The notes: generated by a model from the sequence alone, not told the origin. Positions 26,551-39,303 are shown, counted from the stretch's first letter. The stretch is 64,000 nucleotides of DNA from Lineus longissimus (GCF_910592395.1 NC_088325.1:14696109-14760108), one strand, 5' to 3'. Numbers and translations: made by a program.

Positions 26551-29500
26551 GTATGACTTCTCAACTATATCAGGAAGCATAGTTCATGTAAAAGCTGGAG
26601 CTGAAGCTGTTGAAAGTCGAATCGGAAGAGATGAATCAGGGCTTTGTGCGGTTAAATTTGAGGCGTGGCGATCCACTTGAGCATTTGCCGCTGATGCTGC
26701 AGCCACTGCAAGACTACCCTGGGCCCTAGTGGTTATTTGGTACTGTTTTCGCCCTAACGTTGTAGGGAAAAGAAAGGGATTAAGACAAGCAATAGTGTTT
26801 TTAGTTAAAACAATTGAACACTATTGGAGATAGAATTTCATCAGAAATTCCGCTAGAAACAATTTCTTATGGTCAGTGACTTTGATGTTTAGAAAAATAT
26901 ACCTCGCTCATTTACTTTCAAAATCCCTTTAGTAAACCGTGAGAGAATATGATAAATGAAATCTTTGAAGATGCATATACTGATTAGACCTGTTTTATCT
27001 CGATCAAAGGGCTTACAGAATCCTATTATTATAGTTGACGTACCCAGTTAGTCAAGTTACAGTCATTTCGCTTTGAAGCAAGTAACTTGATATAAATAAT
27101 AAATGGAGAATATATCATCCCGAGCAGAAAGTCAAACATGGGAGGCTCATTATGCGCCTTCTGATTTTACTCGACGCGTGTACACGTTTGAGGACATGGG
27201 CATTGATTGGCTGAAGATGGACCAAAATTTCAGATTCTCAGGTGGTGTGCTTCGTGCAGTGTTCTCTCAATTTCACGGATTCGGCCCCATGATGTGTCAC
27301 ATTCTTCAGAGTCGTGATTGCAGAATATACCATTGCTCGAATGTTGCGCCAAACAAGGCAGATGGCTTCTGGGCAGTACCGTACATCAAATAGACAATTA
27401 GTCTCTCCAACCATTCGACTGTCTGCAATAGATAATTGATGCTTCCCCATGGCGGGAAAACCTCCATCCTCAATTCAAAAGTCAAATTAGAAGCAATTTC
27501 GCAAAGTGTCTTTAGAACATCCGAGTCTTCGTCACATTCGATTATTTGACTGTCGATTCATCTCAATTGTCTCCTCATTTCAACTGGCTTGATTGGGCAA
27601 TTAAGATTAGGAATAGATAGACGCTGTTATTATTACCAATTGGTTTTGTCATTAAAATTATGGCTTAATTCGCCGGCTGAATCTTCCTGCTGGTGTCTTA
27701 TTGATTTTTGACGTAACGGCTCTAGCTGTGATCATCAACTTTTCATGACCATGGGCTCCTACAAAGTAGTATGGATGGCTCGAAAGTATAGTTCACACCA
27801 AATGAGACATCGTGTGACACTTGGATTTGGCTCTTTTGCTGCTGGTTGAGATTTAGTTGTTTACGAATTCATCATTTAATGGATTGGGGGAATGCAATGC
27901 TTTCAAGCGTTTCAAGGTTATTGAAGATTGATTATTCATGACACATTTTGACGACAGCAATTAAATTTGATGAATTGAATATGGCATCCAATACGCCGCT
28001 GTTTCTAAGTCAAACTTAAGATCATAATCATGTTTAAGACATTCCGCACGGTTCGTTTACAGTAAAAAAATTGACACCGAGGATGCCTTTGACAAAAGTA
28101 TCATCACTCGAAGATCTAAAAATGATCTAAAATTTAATTCGGATCAAGATCAAAGTGTATTTTAAGAATCTTAATTCCGTCCTCACGTCATTTTCTTTTT
28201 GACCTTTTCTCACCCGATGTTGGTAATGCGATTTGATTTCAGATTGGTGTGCTTAATGCACTTAACCCAAACTTTTGCATGATTATTTTTTTAACGAACT
28301 TTTTATCTTAAGTCTTTTCGTTATTTTCGAATCAACAAGAAATTATTAGAGTGCTAGTGCGAAAAGATGTGTTATGAGGGATACGTTTTCTTGCACGCAA
28401 TGTCAAGTGATGCAAATTCCACAGTTTTCTCTAGGTAAACGATTTATTACATGTCAAAACAACGTGGCACATTTCTCTATTGGCTCTGTCAGTTGTTCAT
28501 CTATTATTGAATAAAGAGATTGTCTCAGCGGCACACTGGTTAACTTGCAAACCTCATTGTTAGTTGACAAGTCAGACTTCGCAGCGAAATTCTTATTACG
28601 CTTCAGTGGGAGTGCGTAATATGTTTCAGTTGTGGAAGGTAAACACATTTTCCAATTAGGTATGCCTCTCTGTTAACTTTCTTGTCCTTATGGATTCCTC
28701 CGTCCTTGAACACACGTGTCCGTCCCATACTCATCCCGTTCCCGCAGAAGGCACTTCGCCAACAAGAGGTTTCTGTCCCTGCAGACTGGACGAGGTGAGG
28801 TGAGAAAATACGTGTCAACCGACTCGCTCATGGACAGAAATTTCCTCACCATTATTTATGATGAACAGTTTTTCGTTTTTAAATTGCAGTTGTCTCGACT
28901 AATAGGCAGTCTTGCAAGCGAACCAGGGTGCTAGTTTGGAGATCCTATCGCGGTCACGCCCTTTACATGTTCTGTTGTAACGTGATTATAAATTTTCCCA
29001 GTGTGAGTGCGAAGTTGGTGTGACGTACGCGATCGTCGCCGCGACCTCCTCTGTCGAGAAATGTGTGATCGAAATGACTATGTTTAGACGTGAATACGAT
29101 AAAACCTTGACATGATTCTACCGGCAACTAATCAAACAGTCATTGAATTGGAAACAACCAAACAATGACATATCTTCAATGCTTGAGAAAGCGTCGCGAT
29201 ACCGTGTTCCATGGGACAAGCTGCAGTGATACCACGTTCCCAAGGGTACAGCAATCTCCAATCTGGAAGTATCACTTCGCTTCGACACTTATTGGACTTA
29301 CGCTAGTCGTTCGCACGGATGTATAATTCATACCTGGGATTTGAGAGAGATTACGAATGAATTCCGCAAGGGGGGAATGTCACCTTCAATCAGTGTAATG
29401 TCATTATTTTTGCAAAGACAAGTCAACATTTCCAAACTGCACGAGATTAGTGGAAATAGCAGACCAAAAGTGATGCGCTATGCAGAGGTTTTCGGCGCAA

Positions 29501-31024
29501 TGACTCTCCACTAGAACCGTGGTTCTAACTTTTTTTGACGGCTTCATTAATTGAACAAACACGAGCGGTTCAGGTTGCGACACTGTTGCGATCAAACGAG
29601 GTGCAATTGTACTTTGCATCAGAAGCAATACCTACGCTGCGACCAGTGTGTTTAAAGTTCCGAATCAATGCCGGTGCTGCCAACTAGCGAATTGCAGAAA
29701 ACCCTCTCAATTTATCGATTTCCCCTGCCGAAGTGAATGAAACCACTTCTTGGTATCCGCTTCTCCGGTGATTTTGTGTACGTAAAAATCCAATGGAATC
29801 GTTGAATGGTTTTTGTCCCCATTATCCCATTCTACGAACAAGTTAAGTTTCCAAGTGACGAGAGTTACAGATATGAGTCTATATTTGGAACATACCTGCG
29901 TTTGAATTTGCAAAACCTTTCACAAAAAAGGCTTGTTGTCTTTCGTAAAGTTTACTAATATGAAGAACTTACAGACAAACATAACAGTTCAAAGGGTTAC
30001 TTTTTACTTTGATTAATAATTTCTTTGAATATTTGCCCACGTGAGCTTCATTGTGGTAGGTGATAATCGTTTGTACATCTCTACCAAATGTCAGTGGTAT
30101 ACCTAGGGACCGACCAGAGATACCTTAAGTGCCTTCGAAATATCAAAGTAATGTTTAATGAAAAGGAAGACCTGCGCTACAACGACACAGTGCTGGAACA
30201 TGTTGTCAGATTAATGACCAGAAGAAAGTGATGTCGTTGAATGCCTGAAAGAAGTTTAAGTATCAGGAAGTATAAAAAGTGCTTGACAGTCTTTAACTGA
30301 CATGGAAATATAGGAGACGGAATGATCACGAGCTTCTATTTTCAGTGAAAGAGCTGTCATATCTGAAAGTATCTTTTCTGAAACGCATCATAAAATACAT
30401 TTTGAGAAAGTAAACAAATTTGATGAGAATCGTGATAGATTGGCCGACTTATTGTTTTCAAGAGTAAAGCCAAATTTAGTTATTTTCCCTTAAGATGTCT
30501 GTGCATGTACATTATTTGTGTGCATCAAAGTACTGAGCATTTGAATAAGAAAGACAAACACAATTTTGTACAATGACCAAAAGCAAATCGACCCAAAGCG
30601 TCAGAAACAATCTAAAAACATTAACTAAGTCAACATGAATATAATCACAAACCACTCACGGGGCACATTTGACAAATATTGGTCGAGATTTATCAAAGTT
30701 TATTATCATCATGATCATTTCCTTCTGCCTCAGAGACAGAATTGCTCGACAAACATTTTTGATTTTGTTTAAATCGAGCAAAGTAGATGATCAATAGTAT
30801 GTCGTATATTCAAATTGAGGTAGTGCCTGTGATGATTGTGATTGGTTAACACTTTGGAGCCGGTGATTGGTTGGTGCATTAGAACGTGTGTCTTCGATTA
30901 GCTCAGAGACAAATTGCTTGGCAAATTACATTTGTATCAGCTTGATTAAAACACACAAGCTAGAAGATGATTATTTGACGGATATTCAATTTGAGACATG
31001 TCTGTTACTTGTCTCAACTCATCA
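26551..31024. other. Non-coding stretch
   Basis: A 96-codon frame at 27103-27393 (plus strand) begins MENISSRAESQTWEAH and has protein-like stretches, but it has no family signature and no splice context. I do not call it a gene. Nothing else stands out. Confidence 0.55.
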
Positions 31025-31130
31025 AAGCTGACATAAATGCATGAAAGCCCTAACGGCCAAGTTAAAAAACACTAACGCCATGTTTCAAACACACTCAAAT
31101 ATGATAGACTACCAGCAGGCCGTAGTGGCG
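31025..31130 (+). mobile_element. Fragment related to one end of the 43.4-kb TIR element
   Basis: AAAGCTGACAT, then GCATGAAAGCCCTAACGG and later ATGATAGACTACCAGCAG, follow the order of the left end at 43432-43520 (GCATGCATAAAAACCCTAACGG, ATGATAGACACCCAGC). No matching right end is seen nearby. It is probably a decayed or rearranged copy. Confidence 0.5.
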
Positions 31131-31449
31131 CTACCGTATTCACCAACAGATTACAGATATGAGCATCAGCTCATATGTCTTACTATATGTGGCCATTGCG
31201 ACCATGAACGACTATTGATTGAAATCGAATGCCACCTAGTCAGACATTTCCTCAATACAGGTATGGTTTTAATACCAGCAAAGCGGGAAATTGTTTTGCG
31301 TCTTTAAAACACGAAAAATAGCTGCGTGCTCCTATAATCACCAGAGGGTGTCATGTTCATCTCCTGATTATGTATCTTATGAATTCACTTTGCCAATATT
31401 GTAAAAGGGCAAATTTTAAAGGCCTCTTTGAAATTGAAAATGGTACGGA

Positions 31450-31640
31450 GGGCACAAAAGACGCCATTCTATCAAGCTTTTACGTGAAATGTAAAACTGA
31501 AAAATATGTTCATTTTCAACAAGTTCTTCATGGCATAACGGGTATGACGGCAAGGATCAAGTGGCGAAGGTTTCGAGTTCGAATCTGCTCGAGGAATATT
31601 TTTCATTTTTTCTTTTCACGAGAGCGTCTCTGTGACCTGT
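31450..31640 (+). mobile_element. tRNA-derived SINE-like sequence, family B, copy 1
   Basis: It has an A-box-like TGGCATAACGGG (31531-31542) and a B-box CGAGTTCGAATC (31574-31585). The flank GACGCCATTCTATCAAGC and the trailing GAATATTTTTCATTTTTTCTTTTC match, in the opposite orientation, the interior of the element at 43432-43825. A further motif TGCAAGATGGATCAAGTT at 31681 recurs at 33181. Confidence 0.6.
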
Positions 31641-32589
31641 CTCGTCCCCGCTTTTAGCAATTTTTTCTTGAATTTTTGCATGCAAGATGGATCAAGTTTG
31701 AATGTTTCTCATGATTCAGATGCCAAGACCAATAAAATGCGAAGCTAAGTTGTGTAAAGAGGGGAATCTGACCCGTACAGTTGGCAATGGAGTGCGCTTT
31801 GTACTATGAGAACTTGCCCAGGCAGGAAGTGACAAGGCTGTCTGTTCATATCGATTATATAAAACAGCACTTGTTGCTGCTTAATTTTCAAAAAGGGTGA
31901 GGAAAGCGACTTGCAGCGTAGTTCTCCTTCGAGCCTTCCATGTGACCTGAGCAGTTCGTGATATATAGAAAGACAGAAAGTGAAACGAGAAATAATGCAA
32001 TTCCTTCCAGTATACTTTATCGAGTTATAAATATTTCTGACTCTTATATAAAAATCTTTGAAGTCATAACTCAATATCTCTGAAAGTTATTTCAAAAGGA
32101 ATTGGTTTAAAATGGTGTCAGTCTTGTAAACGTAGCTGCTGCAATGCTTCTGGGAAAATTTCTAGGCACGAGATGAGGCACTCTGCTTTTCTTTTGTACT
32201 TCGTTTCGAAGTTTATCTTACTTAAGAGTCCAGGTGGTTGAGGCGTTGAAACAGATGAGATGCAGGGGTGTGGTGTAAGTGCTAAGATAGAAACCATGCT
32301 GTATCAGCCGAGTTACCAGTTTCCTTCATAGTACAAATGACAGCATTTCTTCAGCAGTCAAAACAAAGAACAATTTTTCCATCCTCGGATCATTGTCATA
32401 CGCCGAGCATCGGTAAATCGGTCATTATTCCTGCGAAAATTATCCCAGAACTCGTAAAACTCAATCTTCTCTCAGAACGGATGTGTCGAGCAGACATTTA
32501 GACGAATGCCTCTGACATAAAGGATTGCCATTGCGACCGGTAAATTCGTGTGAGGAAGGAACCCCGGTAAAAACAAACCTCCGGATCGC

Positions 32590-32794
32590 CATTTTTACAA
32601 CCAATCGAAAACAGCCCCCGACTGATTCCTCCCGCTCCGTGTCATTCAGTTTTTATAGCCAATCGATTACAACCGGGAAAATGACACTTCATACTGCGCA
32701 TGACAGGAAGTTGTTTGGATAGTTAGCTCTCAATCGTCGTTGGGATAATTGTACAATTCAGTCCAATTTTCTCTTAAATAGTAAGTTGCTTTAG
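32590..32794 (+). promoter_or_regulatory. CCAAT/NRF1-like promoter candidate with splice donor
   Basis: Two CCAATCG motifs (32601-32607 and 32659-32665) and an NRF1-like TGCGCATG (32695-32702) precede a consensus donor TTTAG|GTAAGT with GT at 32795. Two more CCAATCAG motifs lie at 32962 and 33014. A transcript starting near 32700 and spliced at 32795 to the acceptor at 35702 would give GPCR copy 1 a non-coding first exon. Motifs are seen; the transcript is inferred. Confidence 0.35.
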
Positions 32795-32830
32795 GTAAGT
32801 AATGTTACGGGAAAATTTCCCAAAACAATT

Positions 32831-32879
32831 CACAATATCCGGAACAAGACATGTAATGTCTATTGTTCCTGATATTGTG
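32831..32879. repeat. About 22-bp imperfect inverted repeat (hairpin)
   Basis: Arms 32831-32851 and 32857-32879 pair (CACAATATC outermost) with a short loop, one mismatch and a small bulge. It sits within the inferred intron between the 32.7-kb promoter candidate and the GPCR copy 1 leader. Confidence 0.8.
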
Positions 32880-33556
32880 ATAAAAACACGTAACAGGCCG
32901 CTCCTCTTTTATCTACTAGTCAGGGATTCCCGAAAGAAATACAGACGAATGTTAACATTGTCCAATCAGAAGTGCCGAATTCTGCATCCGCGGGGTGCTT
33001 AATCTGTAATCAGCCAATCAGAAGTCTCTATGTTGAAGTAGGTGTCGGTCAGTTTTGCGAGTAAAGGTTGAATTCATCCTTGGTCGGTTTCTGAGTAATA
33101 CTTTGCATTTCACGAGGTCTCAGATTTTCCCCATCAACATGGGAATTCTGCGATGTTTGATCCCATGCTGTTCTGCTCCATGCAAGATGGATCAAGTTCC
33201 CAATGTTTGATCCTGTCAAGGACTTTTAGTGTGGTCTTGATCCTGTTTTCCTGGTTCCTATGTTCGTACTGGAGGGCTATATAATAGGATTGGTCACAAC
33301 GAACCGAAATGCTTTCTATATTTGACGTCTCAAAACGTGTTGGTATCGATTGTTCACATAAGCCTGAGTTTTTCTCAGCAAATGCGCATGCGTACTTCAG
33401 ACAGTTCTCTAGCGATTTTAGGTTGGTGAAGGAACGACTCAACACGATAAAGTTATCAGTCTAAAATAATACAGTGTCGGACTGGAAGGTACTACACTTT
33501 TCGGTTTTGTAAATCTTGGAACTCCCAAACCCGACCACAGTTGTTTCCAGGTACCC

Positions 33557-33597
33557 CACAAGATGGCGCTCGGCGCTGCATGTGACGCCATCTTGTG
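33557..33597. promoter_or_regulatory. Inverted pair of YY1-like CAAGATGGCG motifs
   Basis: CACAAGATGGCG (33557-33568) and its exact inverse (33586-33597) are separated by 17 bases. AAGATGGCG is the core of the animal YY1 site. A GC-rich spacer and the NRF1-like GCGCATGCG near 33379 make this a promoter-like pocket. The motif is seen; function is inferred. Confidence 0.4.
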
Positions 33598-35702
33598 TCT
33601 CTCATGGAAACATCAGCACCCTGCATGTTGTATACATTCGTAGCACATTAGATAACTCAGAAACTGGCGGTCGTCTGGGCTTTTCACATCCAAGCTATCA
33701 TCGTTTAACGTATTATTCAGTTACTTATGTTTGTTTATTTCTCTTAGCGGAGCGTAAGATCTTAAAAAGCCCGGATGTGCCCCGACTGGTTTATTGCATG
33801 CACCTATGTTAGGGAAATTGGTTCAACATTATTTAAATAGACTTATGTTGTAATGACTATAAAAATGGAAACAATGTCGCATTTCGTTGAAGGGTCAAAA
33901 AATTCATCACATATTTCTGTGTGACTGTCATCTCCTTCTTGATTTTGACCGGTCACTTTAGTTCTTGGTTTTGACAGATCAATCATCATCACACGAGAGT
34001 CAACTTTTGATTTTTATGCTGCTCAACCAGAGTTCGAAAAAAAACATCCAAGAATGCATGAAAGACTAGGAGAAACATCTTATCTCCCGGAAATGGTTTT
34101 GACTATCGTAACGACAACATTTTGAACCGATTTCACTTTTTTTTGTAGAATCGATATATGCATGATACTCTTTGTTGGTTTTTTTTTCACATTTCCAGCA
34201 TGGTTGGGAAAATTTATCTTACATTCACTAACTTGGCTGATTCTGAATTTTCTATGTCATTTTGTTTAAGATTTTAAGCATGATTCTGTTGCTGTTTAGT
34301 TGCCTTGCGAAGACTTCAAACGACATCACCAAAAATCGTGCTGATGTTTCTCATGTTTCTAGGCACCTCAAAGGGCTAATTTGTTACTTTCTAATGAGCC
34401 TAAGTTTTAATAACTCAATCCTAAAAGCAGCGAGGCATCATTGAGTCTCGACGAGGTATGTTTCCTGTAACCAACTCATATAAAGTGATTGAAAGGTGTT
34501 ATCAAATGATTTATCGCTCATACAAACAGTTACTTTATTAAAAAGTGAAAATCAGCCCTAGTTCCCGTATACGCTGGCAAAGTCGACATCATGGAATCAT
34601 GGATAGGCCAATTTTTTGATCTATGATGATTTTTACAAACCACGTTTTATAGTCGGATTCAATCATAGATTCTGTTATGGCCCGTGGTAGAGCCATGGAA
34701 TTCCATCATCGGTCCATGGATGGAGACTTTTGCCTATGGCTTTGAATATAGAAGAGGCAGTTTCCACGTTGTTATTTTAGCATGCATAGAGTTTAATTAT
34801 TTCATGATATGTTACTGCATGATTGATTCAATTGTTATATGGACATGATACTTCGCATGATTGTATGTAGTGCATTGCATATTTCAATAGCTAAACATGC
34901 CATCGAACAGAAATGCTAGACGTGGGGACAAGTGAATTCTGCCATTTTTGTAAAATCCATAATTTTTTATTCGCGATTTGTATTTAGGCGAATAACGAAT
35001 AATTTTCGGTTTGTTAGATAAAAACAAATGTTTTCGGAATATTTTTTCGTGAATCGAAGTGATTTGCAAATCTACGGAAAAAACGACCCTGAAAATATAA
35101 GGGTTAAAAATTAATAAATATTAAATACCTGACCGCGTTCTCCCTGTTTGGTCAAAGAAAAGGAGAGCCGAAACCAAATCCAGCAAGTTTTAAGAAGTCT
35201 ATAAGATGCAAAAAGATATTTTGGTCGAAAAAATGTCATAATGATAAAGATATAATATATCACAGGGGTATGGTCGTACTCATTACTTAGAGTGTGAGGC
35301 TTCTTCTTTTTTGCTACCTTTACCTAATGAATTTGGCCAAACATGCGGAAAATAGCCAGCAAGGCCAAGCCAGCAAAGAGTGATATGCACACGTGGTTGC
35401 GCGGGATCATTTCTAAGAACTAGTATGTTACTCCTTGAGTCATACACTGGCAAACGCTATTATCTATGACAAAGAACGTGCCAGGGTGAAGGGCCTTCCT
35501 AGTCGTGACCTGATCACATGATTACTGGTACCTGACAAAAATAAATCTCTTTAGGGGTGTTTTTTATCAATTTCTATCTTGCACGTAGAGATCTCGTGAG
35601 GCTTCACCCTAAGCACGAAAGTTGACGAAAACACTACTTATCTAATTATTTACAACCTGATATATAGATGATCGTATTTCAACCTCTGTTGTATCTTTTC
35701 AG
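33598..35702. other. Upstream of GPCR copy 1, probable intron
   Basis: AT-rich DNA with no supported coding frame. If the donor at 32795 is used, this is the 3' part of the first intron of GPCR copy 1. Confidence 0.4.
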
Positions 35703-36187
35703 GTATCAACTCAAGATTGACTGGTGGCGCCATCTGGACACAAACAGATGATCACGTGCCAAGGGAAGCGTCCGGTGATGTAGATAATCATACCTGCGTG
35801 ACAGAAATTCACTGGAAAACTATATAACATAAACAAAACAAACAAAATGTTGCTAATATCGTGACCAGATTTAAGTAGTTTTAAAAAACTTCGATAATGA
35901 GACAACGCAACTGGACGCTCAGTTGAAAACTGTTAGCCTACTATCATACTGGATAGAGAAACTGGCGATTGTAACATAGACATATTGCCATTCACTGCTG
36001 GCTTCTATATCTGGCTATATATCACCAGGACCAAGATCTGGTCAAATATCACACTCGGACCAAGATCTGGCCTAGCATCTTCACAGCCGAAAACGGGTGT
36101 TCTCGGCTGATGGGGACACTCGTTAACAGTTGCTATCAGAATAGAAGTAGTTATAAAGTCGTAAATTAAGGATTAGTAGTCGTCGAA
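35703..36187 (+). promoter_or_regulatory. 5' UTR of GPCR copy 1 (spliced leader segment)
   Basis: The segment starts after the acceptor TATCTTTTCAG and runs to the ATG at 36188. It contains short upstream reading frames, including one from about 36109 that ends before the main ATG. It also has a directly repeated GGACCAAGATCTGG (36028-36041 and 36057-36070, about 29 bp apart). The exon boundary is inferred. Confidence 0.45.
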
Positions 36188-37420
36188 ATGGGCTCTCCGT
36201 CGATGCAGTACAACTCTAGCTTCGGGGGTTCGGACCATGGCAACATCACCATGACGAGCGAGGAGGAAGGCGGTGGCGGGCCGAGTAACATGACACGCTC
36301 TCTTGTACACCTGGACAGTGAGTTCCCGCCTGACTACGCCCTCCCTATCAACGGTTACCTTATTCCGCCCTTGATATTGTTCACCATCATCACAAACAGT
36401 TTGGTCTGCATCGTTCTGCTAAAACCACACATGCGATCCCCGACGAATATGTTACTAGTCGCCATGGCGGTATCAGACACGCTCACAGGCCTAACCCCTG
36501 TTCCGCAGTACCTCTACTTCTACACATTTGGATATCATAGGGAATGGGTGCCGTACGAATGGTGCGTGGTCAACTCGGTGCTCGGCCGGGCACTTCCCAC
36601 CATTTTCCACACTGCTTCAATATGGCTGACACTGGCCCTTGCGGCGCAGCGGTACATCTGCGTGTGTCATTCTATATTTGCGAAAAGGTGGTGTACGCAA
36701 CAAAATGTGCTACGGACTATTGCTGTCATATATTTTCTCTCCTTTGTGGTCCATATAAGCACATTTCTAGACACGCAGTACTACCCTACCACTGATGACA
36801 GTTTTGTAAATCCGAAAGTAGGGATAACAGTCCGGGCGTGTAAGATGGTTCAACATGAATGGTTTGCTAAAAATCACATGATCTTCTACAACATTTATAT
36901 GTGGTTCAGAATCGTTTTCATCCATATCTTCCCGTGTATAAGTCTGGTGATTTTAAACGCCTTGCTGATTAAGACCATGAAAGAGGCAAAGAAACGCCGG
37001 GCACAGCTCCTGCGCCAGAACAAAAAGAACGAGTGCAAGAAGCTGAAGGACTCTAGCTGCACGACTATGATGATGGTGGCGGTAGTTGGGGTATTCCTAA
37101 CAGTGGAAATACCCGCCGGAATATTCATCCTGTTCTACGCGGTTGTGAACACGGTGGTCAGTATCGCAGACTTCAAAGTACTTTTCCCGATTATAACGTT
37201 AATTTTGAACTTTTTCATACTATTGTCGTATCCCGTGAACTTTTTTATTTACTGCGGAATGTCACGTCAGTTCCGGGAGACTTTCAAGCGGTTGTTTTTA
37301 CGGGGCAGCCAATCACCAGTCGAGAGAGAGCACTCGCAGTACATGACACTGGCCAATGAGAATGGTCGTTGTAATGTCAATATGGCGAACACCACTTCTA
37401 CAACAACGTCTGCTATTTGA
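36188..37420 (+). CDS. Sex-peptide/MIP receptor-like class A GPCR, copy 1
   Basis: A complete 410-residue rhodopsin-class receptor in one open coding exon. The extracellular N-terminus (residues 1-52) has three N-glycosylation sequons (N9, N19, N34). Seven membrane segments lie at about 55-78, 88-110, 125-157, 176-196, 237-262, 290-318 and 331-355. TM2 has MRSPTNMLLVAMAVSD. TM3 ends in QRY (154-156) in place of DRY, followed by ICVCH. Cys126 and Cys218 are placed for the TM3-ECL2 disulfide. TM6 carries CTTMMMVAVVGVFL and TM7 YPVNFFIYCGMSRQFRETF. The QRY, SYPxNF and MSRQFRETF signatures match the sex-peptide receptor/MIP (allatostatin-B) receptor family, which couples peptide binding to G proteins at the plasma membrane. 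The start codon has a strong context (GAAATGG), and a pyrimidine tract plus AG at 35701-35702 suggests a spliced 5' UTR exon. The tail ends in S-A-I, a possible PDZ ligand. The ligand is inferred; the family assignment is firm. Confidence 0.93.
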   Translation: MGSPSMQYNSSFGGSDHGNITMTSEEEGGGGPSNMTRSLVHLDSEFPPDYALPINGYLIPPLILFTIITNSLVCIVLLKPHMRSPTNMLLVAMAVSDTLTGLTPVPQYLYFYTFGYHREWVPYEWCVVNSVLGRALPTIFHTASIWLTLALAAQRYICVCHSIFAKRWCTQQNVLRTIAVIYFLSFVVHISTFLDTQYYPTTDDSFVNPKVGITVRACKMVQHEWFAKNHMIFYNIYMWFRIVFIHIFPCISLVILNALLIKTMKEAKKRRAQLLRQNKKNECKKLKDSSCTTMMMVAVVGVFLTVEIPAGIFILFYAVVNTVVSIADFKVLFPIITLILNFFILLSYPVNFFIYCGMSRQFRETFKRLFLRGSQSPVEREHSQYMTLANENGRCNVNMANTTSTTTSAI

Positions 37421-39303
37421 ACCGCCGTCACGTGATTTCGCCACGTGATTTCATCCTATCTAGAGGCCTTAGATATTGTGTATCCTGCACTGACGAAATT
37501 TGTGGGGAAAAAGCTTTCTGCTTGTTTAACAAAGCGGTAGGATGTTGATTATCTCTACTTTGCAACAGTTCGACTTCGAGAAAGTGCGAGATATGAAGGA
37601 AGGTCCTTTGTAACCCAACGTGGATCAGATCGAGCTGATGCTATAGGATTTAATGAATCTGTCTAAGGAGATTTACGGTTGTTAAATCACTGGTGTAGTT
37701 ACCACCTGGGCAACTCTTCCACCCCGGTGTAGGATACCATACGCCATGTGTCAGTGCTTGGACACGCCATCGTCTGGTAATACGCCTTCAATTTCATCGC
37801 CGCTTATGTGATATGTTTCGTTTTAAGTTGAAACTGGTTCCAATATAATTGATATATAAACTGCCTTTTATGTACAATGATATAATCAAGCGACGTATAT
37901 TTCCCAAGAAACTAGGAGCGAAGTTGTTGTTGAAGTATAGTTCTGTGATTATTTTATGAATTGCTGGGATAAATCGCAAATCTCCTAGATTTGCTACCCT
38001 TAGTAACGAGATTTGACATGAAAGAACTTACCTCCGTACCTAGATTAATTGGGACAGATAATTGTTTCAGAAAACAGCTGAATTTATCAACAGATCGAGA
38101 GTGACTCTCTGGCAAAAGCTGAGAAGATGAAGCCGTACCGGTATGAACATACTTCTGAATTTGGCGTTGACTGAGACAAAATGTAGCGGATAATGTGGCA
38201 TTTCGTTCGTCTGATAATACGTCGCCGAAACCACCTTCAGTTGATGTTCTTTTACTGCGAAAAGGTAGACTATAATGGACACTAAACTGTGGAAGAGCAT
38301 TAGGTGTCACTATAACACGAACACACCTATGGAAACAACCACTGATTACAGCATAGCATGATCTTTCACTTATTCAACGAGCATGTACAAAATATCATTG
38401 ATCGTTACATCATCAACCCAATGACAACCTTCTCAAACAGATTGCTGATTGGTGTTGACTTCATAATTAGCAACATCTTCACAGTGGTGTAATCATCAGA
38501 GCGCCTTTCACCTGTCCGCTCGCCACAACGTGAGAAATGCCTGGGATATGTCGCTTATTACCTCGGTAACGCAGGTCGGTATAAAGTGGTGTATATGTAC
38601 ATGATGTTCACATTTTACTCAGCTATGATATGATATGTTCTTTCGTCGTGAAATAATTTCAATTTTGTAGCTGCACGGATTGAAAAAAGGCAAGTGTTTC
38701 AGTAAGCGTTTAGAAAATATCAGGACTGTTCTAAAACGCAAAATAACTTGAAACTATCATATCGATGATCGATTTTCATGTAGACCGGATCTAGTCCATT
38801 AAATGGATGGATGTTACTTGTGTCAGAAAACAGCTTTTTTTAATATCCACTCATTTTCAGCCAATTTTGCTATACTGACCTTGCCCACAATATCCGAGTG
38901 CATGTACGTGTATAACAATTGGTTTCGCCGATTGTACTAAGATGTCACTGAGCGGCAGCATTGCATGCGAACAGAACATGAGTTGTTTTATTTTTACACA
39001 TCATTTTCCCTCCTTTTTATTTCATGCATCAACATCTTACAAAAAATGAAGCCATACTCAGTCCGATCATATTATGCTAATTGTGATTTAGCCTAACTGA
39101 AATCGTCTGAACTTTGCATTAAGCCGTGAGCATCCATCAGACGAGATTAGATTTGTAGTTATTGTTTGAACCAAATGAAACATTCTGGTATCAAATAGAA
39201 AAAATACGATGGAGGAATCGTTATTTGAGTCCAGCTTCTTTAAAATAGAACACAACTTTTTCTTCGAGTGTCTCATTTTTCCTTTGGTTCTGTTTTTTTA
39301 TAG
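37421..39303. other. Interval between the two GPCR copies
   Basis: It holds the 3' UTR of copy 1 and the promoter and probable first intron of copy 2. I could not place a convincing donor or polyadenylation signal. Confidence 0.5.

Noticed and set aside
25371-26564. Hydrophobic minus-strand frames in the tandem array
   Set aside because: They are translations of T-rich and AAAATGT repeat tracts, repeated with the array units.
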